Shown here piece after piece: positions 1 through 5,345 of a stretch of DNA of 5,418 nucleotides. Source of the DNA: Shewanella sp. (GTDB lineage Bacteria; Pseudomonadota; Gammaproteobacteria; Enterobacterales; Shewanellaceae); contig SDWK01000848.1 of NCBI GenBank assembly GCA_004195335.1, positions 1 to 5,418 on the forward strand, read 5' to 3'. The position numbers and the translations under genes were made by a program. Every line of letters begins with the position of its first letter. Positions within the stretch are counted from its first letter, which is position 1. The notes below the pieces were generated by a model that saw only the letters and a program-made list of their open reading frames with translations, ran no database searches and had not been told where the DNA came from.

Positions 1-1
1 A

Positions 2-67
2 AATCTACGAGGAGAGTCGATGCGAAAACTAACGGAGGAGTTGACCGAGCGTGACCGGTCAGAGTAA
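2..67 (+). CDS. istB: IstB C-terminus, IS21-family transposition helper ATPase (partial, 5' end outside window)
   Basis: The frame starting at base 2 is open to a TAA at 65-67 and encodes 21 residues, including LRGESMRK and ending in RDRSE. The motif in which a short basic strand is followed by RGESMRK is typical of the extreme C-terminus of IstB proteins, the AAA+ helper ATPases that work with the IstA transposase in IS21-family elements. The P-loop and the rest of the protein lie to the left of the window, so activity cannot be judged. The repeat-bearing IS end that follows the stop codon supports the assignment. The alternative, a chance frame, is unlikely given both signals together. Confidence 0.75.
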   Translation, partial: NLRGESMRKLTEELTERDRSE

Positions 68-100
68 AAAGGACACTCCAGTGTGAAGGCGATGAGCGGT

Positions 101-141
101 CGGTCACGCTCATCGGAATCGGCGGTCACCGGCTTCGGAAT
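101..141 (+). repeat. Two direct terminal repeats of the IS21-family element
   Basis: Copies at 101-119 and 123-141 share CGGTCAC, five variable bases, then TCGGAAT. They are 22 bases apart, about two helical turns, so a protein bound to both would sit on the same face of the DNA. Just upstream, the first copy also forms an 8-bp inverted repeat with GATGAGCG (91-98 with 107-114). These are most probably IstA binding sites. Confidence 0.6.
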
Positions 142-146
142 ACGCA

Positions 147-302
147 GTTGCCAAGGAAACAGCGTTTTCATCCGTGCCAAGAATTTTTCTTTGCGGGTTT
201 GGTGGCGTCTGCCGATACGCAAACCTGCAAAGCTAGGCTGATTCTTCATGTACGGATCCTGGCTGACAGGATGCCTGGCATTATCTCATGCGGGAGGGGG
301 CT
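147..302. other. Unassigned segment between two IS remnants
   Basis: No convincing coding sequence is visible. The segment holds an imperfect palindrome with 12-base arms, CTTTGCGGGTTT (189-200) and AAACCTGCAAAG (221-232), with one mismatch and a 20-base loop. It also holds a perfect GC-rich hairpin CGGGAG-GGGG-CTCCCG (291-306) just before transposase homology becomes readable. A frame over 229-297 faintly resembles the transposase core (LADRMPGI), so part of this stretch may be badly frameshifted transposase sequence. That resemblance is too weak to annotate. Confidence 0.35.
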
Positions 303-980
303 CCCGAGTTCGCTGAAGTCACCACACTCATGCCGACGCTTAAGAAGATCACCTAGCATTACCCGGTTACGCGCATCGTCGAGGTAGTCGACCGCGGCCT
401 GCTATCCATTGATAACCTCAATGAGCTGCAGAACATGACGCTGCCCAGCGGGATGCCGCTGGAGTTTGTTCTGGCGGTACCTGGTCGCCGTTACGGCGAC
501 TTCAAAGAGATACTGGAGCCGTTACAGCAGGGCCTGTTTGATGATGCCACTGACGAGGTTATCACTGAAACGAAATGGCAGGATCTACGCCTGGTCGTGG
601 CTCATGACCCCAAGCAGGCAGCCGAGCAGCATGAGACAAGAGATAAAAAAATAGCCGCCCTTGAGAAGGAAGCCGAACGGCTAGCCGGCAAGCTGGATCG
701 ACAGGATGACGGGGCTAAATCTCGGGGCAGAAAACTCTCAGATGGAGGCGCTAGTGCCAAGCTTTACAAGAAAGTCTGTGAGGAAAAACTGGCGAAAATC
801 GTCAAAGTTGATATGAAAAGCCCGCTATTTTACTACAACTTGGACCCAGTTGCTTTGCAGCAGGCCCGTCTGATGGACGGCAAGTTGCTGCTGGTCACCA
901 ACACCACGGACCTCTCTTCGAAAGGCGTTGTGGCATGGTATAAATCGCTGGCAGACATCGAGCGCGGCTTTTGCTTTTGA
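303..980 (+). pseudogene. Degenerate IS1634-type (IS4-group DDE) transposase, truncated at both ends
   Basis: The frame reads AEVTTLMPTLKKIT, then a TAG stop at 354-356, then HYPVTRIVEVVDRGLLSID and on through an open stretch from the ATG at 435 to TGA at 978-980 (181 residues). EVVDRGLLS matches the region around the second catalytic aspartate of IS1634-type transposases. LRLVVAHDPKQAAEQ, RLMDGKLLLVTN and YKSLADIERGF are typical of the C-terminal half; the E of ADIERGF is the catalytic glutamate. Intact members continue after ERGF with RVLKSEIEIGP and roughly a hundred more residues; here the frame stops after ERGFCF. The N-terminal part with the first aspartate is absent. An enzyme missing these parts, with an internal stop, should be inactive. 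The remnant runs convergently toward the ATPase gene, with six bases between them. Confidence 0.85.
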
Positions 981-986
981 TCGTCC

Positions 987-2081
987 TCAACCCAGCAAAT
1001 ACTTCTTGAAGCCAGGCTTTTCCACACGATAGCTGCCTTTGCGCTCCTGACTTATAAGCTGTGCTTCAATGAGCCGCCGAACAGAGCGCTGCACGTTTGA
1101 AGGAGCGCCTTTAATACTGGTTTCTCGGCCGATCCTTGCCATAAAATCCTTTGAGAATAGATTGTCTCCACTACACACCCCCAGGAACACCATCCTATCT
1201 ATCGGCTTCAAGCCTTTCTCGATGCGATCATACCCTTCTGCCGCTTCCATTAGCTGAAACACATAGTCTGCTGCTTCGTCGGGGGTCGCCTTATAGGTGA
1301 TCATCTGAGCAACCACTTTCATCATCCAGTAAGGAGATTGATCGAGCTGCTGGAATACATTTTCTAGTGCGCCTGCAGATACATTGATGCGGTACTCAGT
1401 TGCCAGTTTGTCTCGTAGATAATCAACGAATCGGCTATCCAAATCAGGGAACGGTATCTGATCCACGAAATGATAGAACGGGCTTGAGCTTTCGTTAAAC
1501 AGCAGATCCAAATAGTGTCTTGATGAACCTGTGAACAGGCTTTTAACCCGTCCCTGTCGCTTGTCCAGCATGGTTCTGAAGGCGTGAGTCAGAGACTCGA
1601 AGCTCTTTGATGTTGCTAAGTGTTGAACTTCATCAACCAGCAACAGAACCGTTTTCTTACCCGCTGCGGCTTCTAAGCGACTCAGCAACTCATCGAGATA
1701 GATCAATTCTTTACTAGCAGGCTTGACCGGATTATCAGCAAACTCAACCTCCACCTTGCCAAGCAAATCGTTGGCAACGACAGTCTTCTTGATTTTGGCG
1801 TTAAAAATTCGAGAGAGCTTAGATCCCTTTTCGAGATTCTGCACAACATCCTCAAACGCCGAGATCAGCCCTTCATGGGGTGCATTGATGTTCTGCCATA
1901 ACGAGGCATAAACAGGGAGATATCCTCTCTTCTGTGCCTGAGAGGCTACGTCCTGCAGCACGAACAGAGTCTTTCCTTTGCGCCGAGGGGCAACAATTGA
2001 AAACGACGAAGAAATACCGAGATCCAGCAAGCCAAAATACTGATCAGCCAGATCGCTCCTTGAGAAGTACCAACCGTCCAT
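987..2081 (-). CDS. P-loop ATPase (ATPase_2/ORC-CDC6-like group) with C-terminal winged helix
   Basis: A 364-residue cytoplasmic protein with no signal peptide or membrane segment. The Walker A motif is APRRKGKT at 31-38; the leading Ala replaces the canonical Gly, but xPRRxGKT is usual in the bacterial ATPase_2 branch. Walker B is VLLLVDE at 145-151. TGSSR at 184-188 sits where a polar sensor strand with a basic residue is expected. Residues about 309-360 read as a winged helix (DFMARIGRE...NVQRSVRRLIEAQLISQ, then a basic wing). The architecture suggests an ATP-driven switch that binds DNA or a partner. The family spans replication, transposition and defence roles, so I assign no specific function. 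The ATG at 2079-2081 is supported by AAGGTG six bases upstream. The gene appears monocistronic. Its stop lies six bases from the transposase remnant, so the IS-related rearrangement may have reached its 3' edge, yet the protein looks complete. Confidence 0.85.
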   Translation of the reverse strand: MDGWYFSRSDLADQYFGLLDLGISSSFSIVAPRRKGKTLFVLQDVASQAQKRGYLPVYASLWQNINAPHEGLISAFEDVVQNLEKGSKLSRIFNAKIKKTVVANDLLGKVEVEFADNPVKPASKELIYLDELLSRLEAAAGKKTVLLLVDEVQHLATSKSFESLTHAFRTMLDKRQGRVKSLFTGSSRHYLDLLFNESSSPFYHFVDQIPFPDLDSRFVDYLRDKLATEYRINVSAGALENVFQQLDQSPYWMMKVVAQMITYKATPDEAADYVFQLMEAAEGYDRIEKGLKPIDRMVFLGVCSGDNLFSKDFMARIGRETSIKGAPSNVQRSVRRLIEAQLISQERKGSYRVEKPGFKKYLLG

Positions 2082-2121
2082 TACGCACCTTTACGCTTGA
2101 TTTGCATAAATACGCATTATA
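2081..2121 (-). promoter_or_regulatory. Putative promoter -10 box, ribosome binding site and TTACGC repeats of the ATPase gene
   Basis: On the minus strand a perfect TATAAT lies at 2121-2116, about 35 bases before the ATG. No good -35 hexamer is found at 16-18 bases, which suggests a weak or activator-dependent promoter. AAGGTG at 2091-2086 is the Shine-Dalgarno sequence. On the plus strand TTACGC recurs at 2081-2086 and 2091-2096, exactly ten bases apart, with a related ATACGC at 2110-2115. This puts repeated motifs over the leader and start codon, a possible operator for autoregulation. Confidence 0.45.
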
Positions 2122-2149
2122 CAGGTAAACATGTGTAACCGCGCTGTGG

Positions 2150-2274
2150 GATGAAAATAAAGTGGCATCATAGAAAGGGCTGTTTTGGGCGTTCTGATCA
2201 CCGCAAAAGTATCATCATAATTCCCGCAGTTTCCCCATTCTCGAACGACATGATGAAATTAAAGTTTCATCATA
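2150..2274. repeat. Three copies of AAAGT-NN-CATCATA upstream of the ATPase gene
   Basis: The 14-base motif occurs at 2159-2172 (variable bases GG), 2206-2219 (AT) and 2261-2274 (TT), all in the same orientation. Copies 1 and 3 match over a longer span, 2150-2171 and 2252-2273, at 19 of 22 positions: both begin GATGAAA, then one variable base, then TAAAGT. Copy 3 is also a perfect dyad, ATGATGAAA (2250-2258) and TTTCATCAT (2265-2273) around TTAAAG. The array starts about 30 bases upstream of the ATPase -10 box. It resembles a set of protein-binding sites, such as operators or iterons. The binding protein is unknown; the neighbouring winged-helix ATPase is one candidate. Confidence 0.5.
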
Positions 2275-2747
2275 AAGGTCTGCCACGCGCACAAAGCGGA
2301 CATCATGGCGCAGGCTGAGAATGACAAGTTCATCTACTTTGCGGTCATTGGCACTAACAAAACTACTGCAGCACATTATGAAACGTTTTCATGGAATACT
2401 TGGCGGGCACGATGCCTCACCTATTTCTAGCAAGTTATCCTGCGACTCTCTTACGGCAAAGTATGTATTACTGTTGTATCGACAAAGAAGATGTGATGTT
2501 CGGTTTGAATTGGCTCCCGCTTTTTGCCCCGTATCGGACGTTTGATAGGTGTGTGCCGGTAACAGAATGCACACAAACCATACAAAGGAGCCGCTGGCGA
2601 ATCAGCGATAACTCCTTACACATTGGTGAGCAGTGCGAATCCGGCCAGCGAAGTGGGCACTATGCGGCAACTTGTTATACATTTTTACGACTAGGCTTTA
2701 CAAGCCCCCTGCGGTGGTGGTCAACTTAATTACTGTTGATTAAGCCA
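2275..2747. other. Intergenic stretch without a convincing gene
   Basis: Plus-strand frames here lack good ribosome binding sites and recognisable families. The most protein-like is a 41-residue frame from ATG 2305 to TAG 2430 (starts MAQAENDKFIYFAVIG). Its first half looks coding but it then degrades, so it may be a gene relic. A 112-residue frame at 2391-2729 has unusually many Cys and Arg residues and no start signal. Two adjacent palindromes at 2548-2617 are listed separately. The stretch is probably decayed or noncoding DNA separating the ATPase from the next transcription unit. Confidence 0.4.
2548..2617. repeat. Two adjacent imperfect palindromes
   Basis: The first has perfect 7-base arms TGTGTGC (2550-2556) and GCACACA (2569-2575) around 12 bases, extended outward by GGT/ACC with a bulge. 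The second is two-tiered: AAGGAG (2585-2590) pairs with CTCCTT (2612-2617), and inside it CGCTG (2592-2596) pairs with CAGCG (2603-2607). Neither is followed by a T-run, so they are not ordinary intrinsic terminators. They may be a small folded RNA, a protein-binding region or relics of a mobile unit. Confidence 0.35.
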
Positions 2748-2748
2748 C
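2717..2748 (-). terminator. Possible hairpin at the 3' end of the cytidylyltransferase gene
   Basis: CTTAAT (2725-2730) pairs with ATTAAG (2739-2744) around an 8-base loop, flanked by GTGG/CCAC (2717-2720 with 2745-2748) with a four-base bulge. The structure overlaps the stop codon of the minus-strand gene at 2748-2750. The stem is AT-rich and no U-run follows in the minus direction, so termination is only a weak guess. Confidence 0.2.
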
Positions 2749-3191
2749 TACGCAACAACTAGCTTCAAATTGTTTCCGTTGCGTGATTGAGCCACGACAT
2801 TTTGTTTTATCGTGGTTGATGATGTACGGGGGTTATAAAGTACTTGTTTTATCTTTTTCCCAGCCGATTTCAGATAAGACTCCACCGCGATATTGTGGGG
2901 CTTTTTCCCCCAATCTTCACCAATCACGAAAATATCAGCATTCAGCTCTTTGCAACCCGAGATATATTCAAGCTCATCGTAGGGGCGCACAATATCAACA
3001 CAACGCAAAGCTCTTAACATTTCCATTCGTTGCTCAAGAGGAATAACTGGAACATTTGGCTTGTAAGAGTTCACAACACGATCAGAAGCAACGCCAACGG
3101 CCAGAACCCCACCTAATGATTTACAGTACTCCAGTAAAGCAAGGTGCCCTACATGCAACAAATCAAACGTACCTACGGTATATACAATCAT
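2748..3191 (-). CDS. TagD-like cytidylyltransferase (glycerol-3-phosphate cytidylyltransferase family)
   Basis: A 147-residue single-domain nucleotidyltransferase of the HxGH superfamily. YTVGTFDLLHVGH at the N-terminus contains the HVGH signature (13-16), which binds the nucleotide phosphates. IPLEQRMEMLRAL (50-62), VIGEDWG (89-95; GDDW in TagD) and RTSSTTIK (122-129) follow in the family order. TagD and ethanolamine-phosphate cytidylyltransferases have RTxGxSTT at this last place; here the loop seems to be about three residues shorter. The expected reaction is CTP plus a phospho-alcohol giving a CDP-alcohol and pyrophosphate, in the cytoplasm. Whether the alcohol is glycerol, ethanolamine or something else cannot be decided. 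Length fits the family (129 residues in Bacillus TagD). The ATG is preferred because the fold starts right after it, although the GAGGG upstream is rather distant (about 12 bases). It lies 73 bases downstream of the CDP-alcohol phosphatidyltransferase, probably in one operon. Confidence 0.85.
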   Translation of the reverse strand: MIVYTVGTFDLLHVGHLALLEYCKSLGGVLAVGVASDRVVNSYKPNVPVIPLEQRMEMLRALRCVDIVRPYDELEYISGCKELNADIFVIGEDWGKKPHNIAVESYLKSAGKKIKQVLYNPRTSSTTIKQNVVAQSRNGNNLKLVVA

Positions 3192-3264
3192 CTGTTATTT
3201 AGTCCCTCGTAATATAATTATCAGTGCCGTTTCTTATCGACAGTTTTATCCGTGCTAATTCTAT

Positions 3265-3918
3265 CTATAAAAGCTTCCAAGCATAAATGCTTGTTATACC
3301 TAGTGTATAAAACGCAAGTAAAACAACATTCCGTGGATTGCCAGAAAGCTTGGGCGTTTTGATTTGAGACACATTGAGAGCGGCCAGCCCTAGAGCACTG
3401 ACATAGAGGACCACTGAGAATAATTCGATTGGAAGAACACTCTCTAAAAGAAAGATAAAAACCAGTGCGATGCTGTTGTTATCCAGCGCAAGCCCTGTGT
3501 ATTTGGACTCGTCAGACAAGCCAAAGGTGCTGAAGTAGCTTAAGCGTATGGCAGCGGCAGCGAGTACGATAAAAGCGGCTGGCAGAAATATTGGATCGAA
3601 CTTCCCATAGCTAAGCAAAAGAATCGCAGGAGTGACGCCATAGCTAACAATGTCTATTACCAGATCGAGTTGGCCACCAAAAATGCGATCACTGCCTGTG
3701 CGGCCCTTCATTCTTCGCGCAACAAGACCATCAGCCCAGTCAAAGGCAACAGCCCAGATCATGCCAATCATTGCTGCGTAGTAAACGCCAATAATGCTGA
3801 AATAGATCGCTAATATTGTGCAGGCCAATCCGGCAAGTGAGCACATATTAGGGAGATCTTTCACATAAGAAATAATGGCGGGCTGCAACTCTTGTACTTT
3901 TTCGTTATCTGTAGTCAT
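3265..3918 (-). CDS. CDP-alcohol phosphatidyltransferase, PssA-like integral membrane enzyme
   Basis: A 217-residue polytopic membrane protein. The CDP-alcohol phosphatidyltransferase signature is complete: D60-x2-D63-G64-x2-A67-R68, then G81-x3-D85-x3-D89, with all the metal- and nucleotide-binding acidic residues present. The spacer between AR and G is 12 residues rather than the usual 8-9. SYGVTPA (92-98) and YTGLAL (140-145) resemble the SFGVAPA and GLP regions of phosphatidylserine synthase PssA. Hydrophobic segments lie near 25-58, 86-104, 109-125, 148-163, 166-184 and 198-215, about six helices, as in the family. The enzyme should displace CMP from a CDP-linked substrate at the inner membrane. 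I chose ATG 3918, which has AGGAG four bases upstream; the frame also extends ten residues to a TTG at 3948 with no comparable signal. With the downstream cytidylyltransferase it may form a CDP-alcohol pathway; alternatively it uses CDP-diacylglycerol as PssA does. Confidence 0.85.
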   Translation of the reverse strand: MTTDNEKVQELQPAIISYVKDLPNMCSLAGLACTILAIYFSIIGVYYAAMIGMIWAVAFDWADGLVARRMKGRTGSDRIFGGQLDLVIDIVSYGVTPAILLLSYGKFDPIFLPAAFIVLAAAAIRLSYFSTFGLSDESKYTGLALDNNSIALVFIFLLESVLPIELFSVVLYVSALGLAALNVSQIKTPKLSGNPRNVVLLAFYTLGITSIYAWKLL

Positions 3919-3922
3919 GGGG

Positions 3923-3927
3923 CTCCT
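3923..3927 (-). promoter_or_regulatory. Ribosome binding site that fixes the CDP-alcohol phosphatidyltransferase start
   Basis: Minus-strand AGGAG is separated from ATG 3918-3916 by CCCC. It lies inside the longer frame that begins at TTG 3948, so it argues for the shorter 217-residue protein. Confidence 0.6.
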
Positions 3928-4442
3928 AAAAGGAATATTACAAATCAAGGACGCACCGACTCCACGCTGAAAAAAACGCGAGCAACATCTATTTTCTCAA
4001 AAGAACAGAGTTGCGCTAAAAACTGACTGTTATCATTAAGATAAAAAACGCAAGCAGCAGGTGCTATTAATCAACCCTATTCGCAGCAAGAAAATAGAGT
4101 CACAATATAGAGGATAGAGGCGTGTTGGCCATCAGGATCTATAGAGGGAGAACAACCCTACCACAATACGCCCTATTTGTCAGGCGCACAGCTGTAATCC
4201 TTCCAAGCCACTACTCGATTTTAAGCGACACTGCGAATTTTGAATAAACGGCCGATTTTCCTTAAAGCCCACTGCTAGGAGACCTTGTTCTGCCGGAGGC
4301 CGGGGAATTGTGCCGCGTGATCCGCTCGTATTGCAGACTTTTTCCTGCGAGATTAGTCTCGGGTCGATGAGTTCAAGACCGTTCATTCGAGCCAGTCTCG
4401 ATACGCAAAATCTGTTTTGATGTGCTGATCACGTGCCCGATA
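3928..4442. other. Intergenic stretch between the CDP-alcohol genes and the Cys-cluster gene
   Basis: No convincing gene. The part next to the CDP-alcohol genes is AT-rich, with several A-runs, and should contain their promoter, but I find no clear -35/-10 pair. TTATC-ATTAA-GATAA forms a short dyad around 4032-4046. A stem near 4119-4172 is listed separately. A minus-strand frame at 4386-4180 (68 residues) has no visible ribosome binding site and no recognised motif, so I do not call it a gene. No T-rich terminator hairpin is visible after the stop codon at 4443. Confidence 0.4.
4119..4172. other. Long-range stem-loop in the intergenic stretch
   Basis: GGCGTGTTG (4119-4127) pairs with CAATACGCC (4164-4172) over nine positions with one G-U pair. 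A smaller hairpin lies inside the loop: AGGG and CCCT around 4145-4158. Nearby, TATAGAGG occurs at 4106-4113 and 4140-4147. It may be a folded RNA element or part of a decayed repeat. It is supported only by base pairing. Confidence 0.25.
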
Positions 4443-5345
4443 TTAACTGCTTTTCACCACTCCCTTGTCACAATCCCAACGCACGGTGCGAACAGTCTTA
4501 GCGGCTTTGTCTGACAGCGGAATGCTCTTAAGTCGCTTTATGTTCTCCTCTGTGAAAAACAACCGAGCCTCAATTGTCAGATTTTCAGCCGTCACTATGT
4601 TGTGTTCCACCTGGTCAGTCCAATCAGCCGATATCTCGACGGACCCCTTCAATCCTTCTGTCTCTTCGTCTAGTTTTATCAATGGTTTAAGAACGCCTTC
4701 AATCAACAGATTCCGAATATCCGCAACAAAGATACCCAACCCATCCAATTGTTCAATATCCCGTAGTTGTTGATCGTTAGCGTTGTTTTCTATTAGAAGT
4801 TCAAAAACAGAACTCTCCTCTTTTCCTGCCTGCAGATTTTTCAGTGCGACAATCAGCTCCGATGGATAGGCTTTTTTAAAATTACTCAGCGATTGAAACA
4901 ACCAGTTGGCTCCTTTTGGCATCTGCTTGAGTTCTTTTATCCGCTCCTTGATCTGGCTACTTTCGCTGACAAAAGTATCCAGGTCCATGTTCTGGGTTAC
5001 AGGTCGCACAGTCGATGAACGGGTGAGAGGAGAAGAGGTTCTGCTTGATCGGCTTCGAGATACCTTTGGAGGGATAAGTGTGGCCGGATCCATAAGTCGT
5101 TCGGCGCAGCTTTCGCAAATGCTACATTCACCCTCATTCGAGAGACGAACCAAATATCCTTTTTTGTGATTTTGATAACAGTTAGTGATACTGCAGCTGG
5201 CGATCTTTCTTGGAAAGGAATAATAGGCCAGTACATATTTAAGCCGTGATTCACTCGGAGGCACGGACGCCTCGAAGTGGGGACGGTTAACGATATCTTC
5301 CAGCGTGTTGATGCTGACTCTGTCTTCTGTGTAAAAGTTGGTCAT
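4443..5345 (-). CDS. Protein of unknown function with an N-terminal Cys/His (probable zinc) cluster
   Basis: A 300-residue soluble protein that I cannot place in a named family. After a short N-terminal region, PSESRLKYVLAYYSFPRK (30-47) leads into C51-x4-C56-x3-H60 and then C74-x2-C77-x2-C80. This spacing suggests one or two bound zinc ions, as in a treble-clef or zinc-ribbon module. Residues about 95-117 are a Ser/Arg/Thr-rich, low-complexity linker. Residues about 125-235 are mostly charged and helical (SSQIKERIKELKQ, LRDIEQLDGLG) and may form coiled coils; the remainder looks mixed alpha/beta. The layout, a metal-binding head on a flexible linker with a helical tail, would suit binding of nucleic acid or protein, which is inference. 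The ATG at 5345 lacks a good Shine-Dalgarno sequence and overlaps a frame entering from the right, so it may be translationally coupled to that gene. The codon usage and long uninterrupted frame support a real gene. Confidence 0.7.
   Translation of the reverse strand: MTNFYTEDRVSINTLEDIVNRPHFEASVPPSESRLKYVLAYYSFPRKIASCSITNCYQNHKKGYLVRLSNEGECSICESCAERLMDPATLIPPKVSRSRSSRTSSPLTRSSTVRPVTQNMDLDTFVSESSQIKERIKELKQMPKGANWLFQSLSNFKKAYPSELIVALKNLQAGKEESSVFELLIENNANDQQLRDIEQLDGLGIFVADIRNLLIEGVLKPLIKLDEETEGLKGSVEISADWTDQVEHNIVTAENLTIEARLFFTEENIKRLKSIPLSDKAAKTVRTVRWDCDKGVVKSS

Larger units (their letters stand above)
1..146 (+). mobile_element. Right end of an IS21-family insertion sequence
   Basis: This stretch runs from the istB 3' end through a short noncoding tail to a probable element terminus at TACGCA (141-146). 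IS21-family elements usually end 5'-TG...CA-3' and carry several copies of a transposase-binding repeat inside each end. Both traits are visible here: the CA end, and two CGGTCAC-N5-TCGGAAT copies in the last 46 bases. An inverted copy of the repeat core, GAGCGTGACC at 47-56 against GGTCACGCTC at 102-111, lies within the istB tail. The left end and the target-site duplication are outside the window, so the exact boundary is inferred. Confidence 0.7.

Noticed and set aside
148..387. 79-residue plus-strand open frame
   Set aside because: It runs in a different frame across the clear transposase homology from about 312 onward and has no ribosome binding site. Only a faint resemblance to the transposase core is seen in its middle.
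2150..2274. CRISPR array
   Set aside because: The motif is too short, the intervals are unequal (47 and 55 bases), there are only three imperfect copies, and no cas gene is visible.
2540..2680. Integron attC site
   Set aside because: There are palindromes and a GTTATAC string near 2673, but no properly placed pair of RYYYAAC and GTTRRRY core sites flanks them.
2689..2712. GGCTT-TAC-AAGCC hairpin as an intrinsic terminator
   Set aside because: The stem is only five base pairs and neither strand has a T-run after it.
2391..2729. 112-residue plus-strand open frame
   Set aside because: Its composition is rich in Cys, Arg and Trp, it has no start signal and no recognisable motif, and it spans two palindromes. 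It is most likely a chance frame.
4180..4386. 68-residue minus-strand open frame
   Set aside because: No ribosome binding site, domain or operon context supports it. It could be part of a dispersed repeat, but that cannot be shown from one copy.
4370..4415. tRNA-like GAGTTCAAGACC string
   Set aside because: No acceptor, D-arm or anticodon stem can be built around it.
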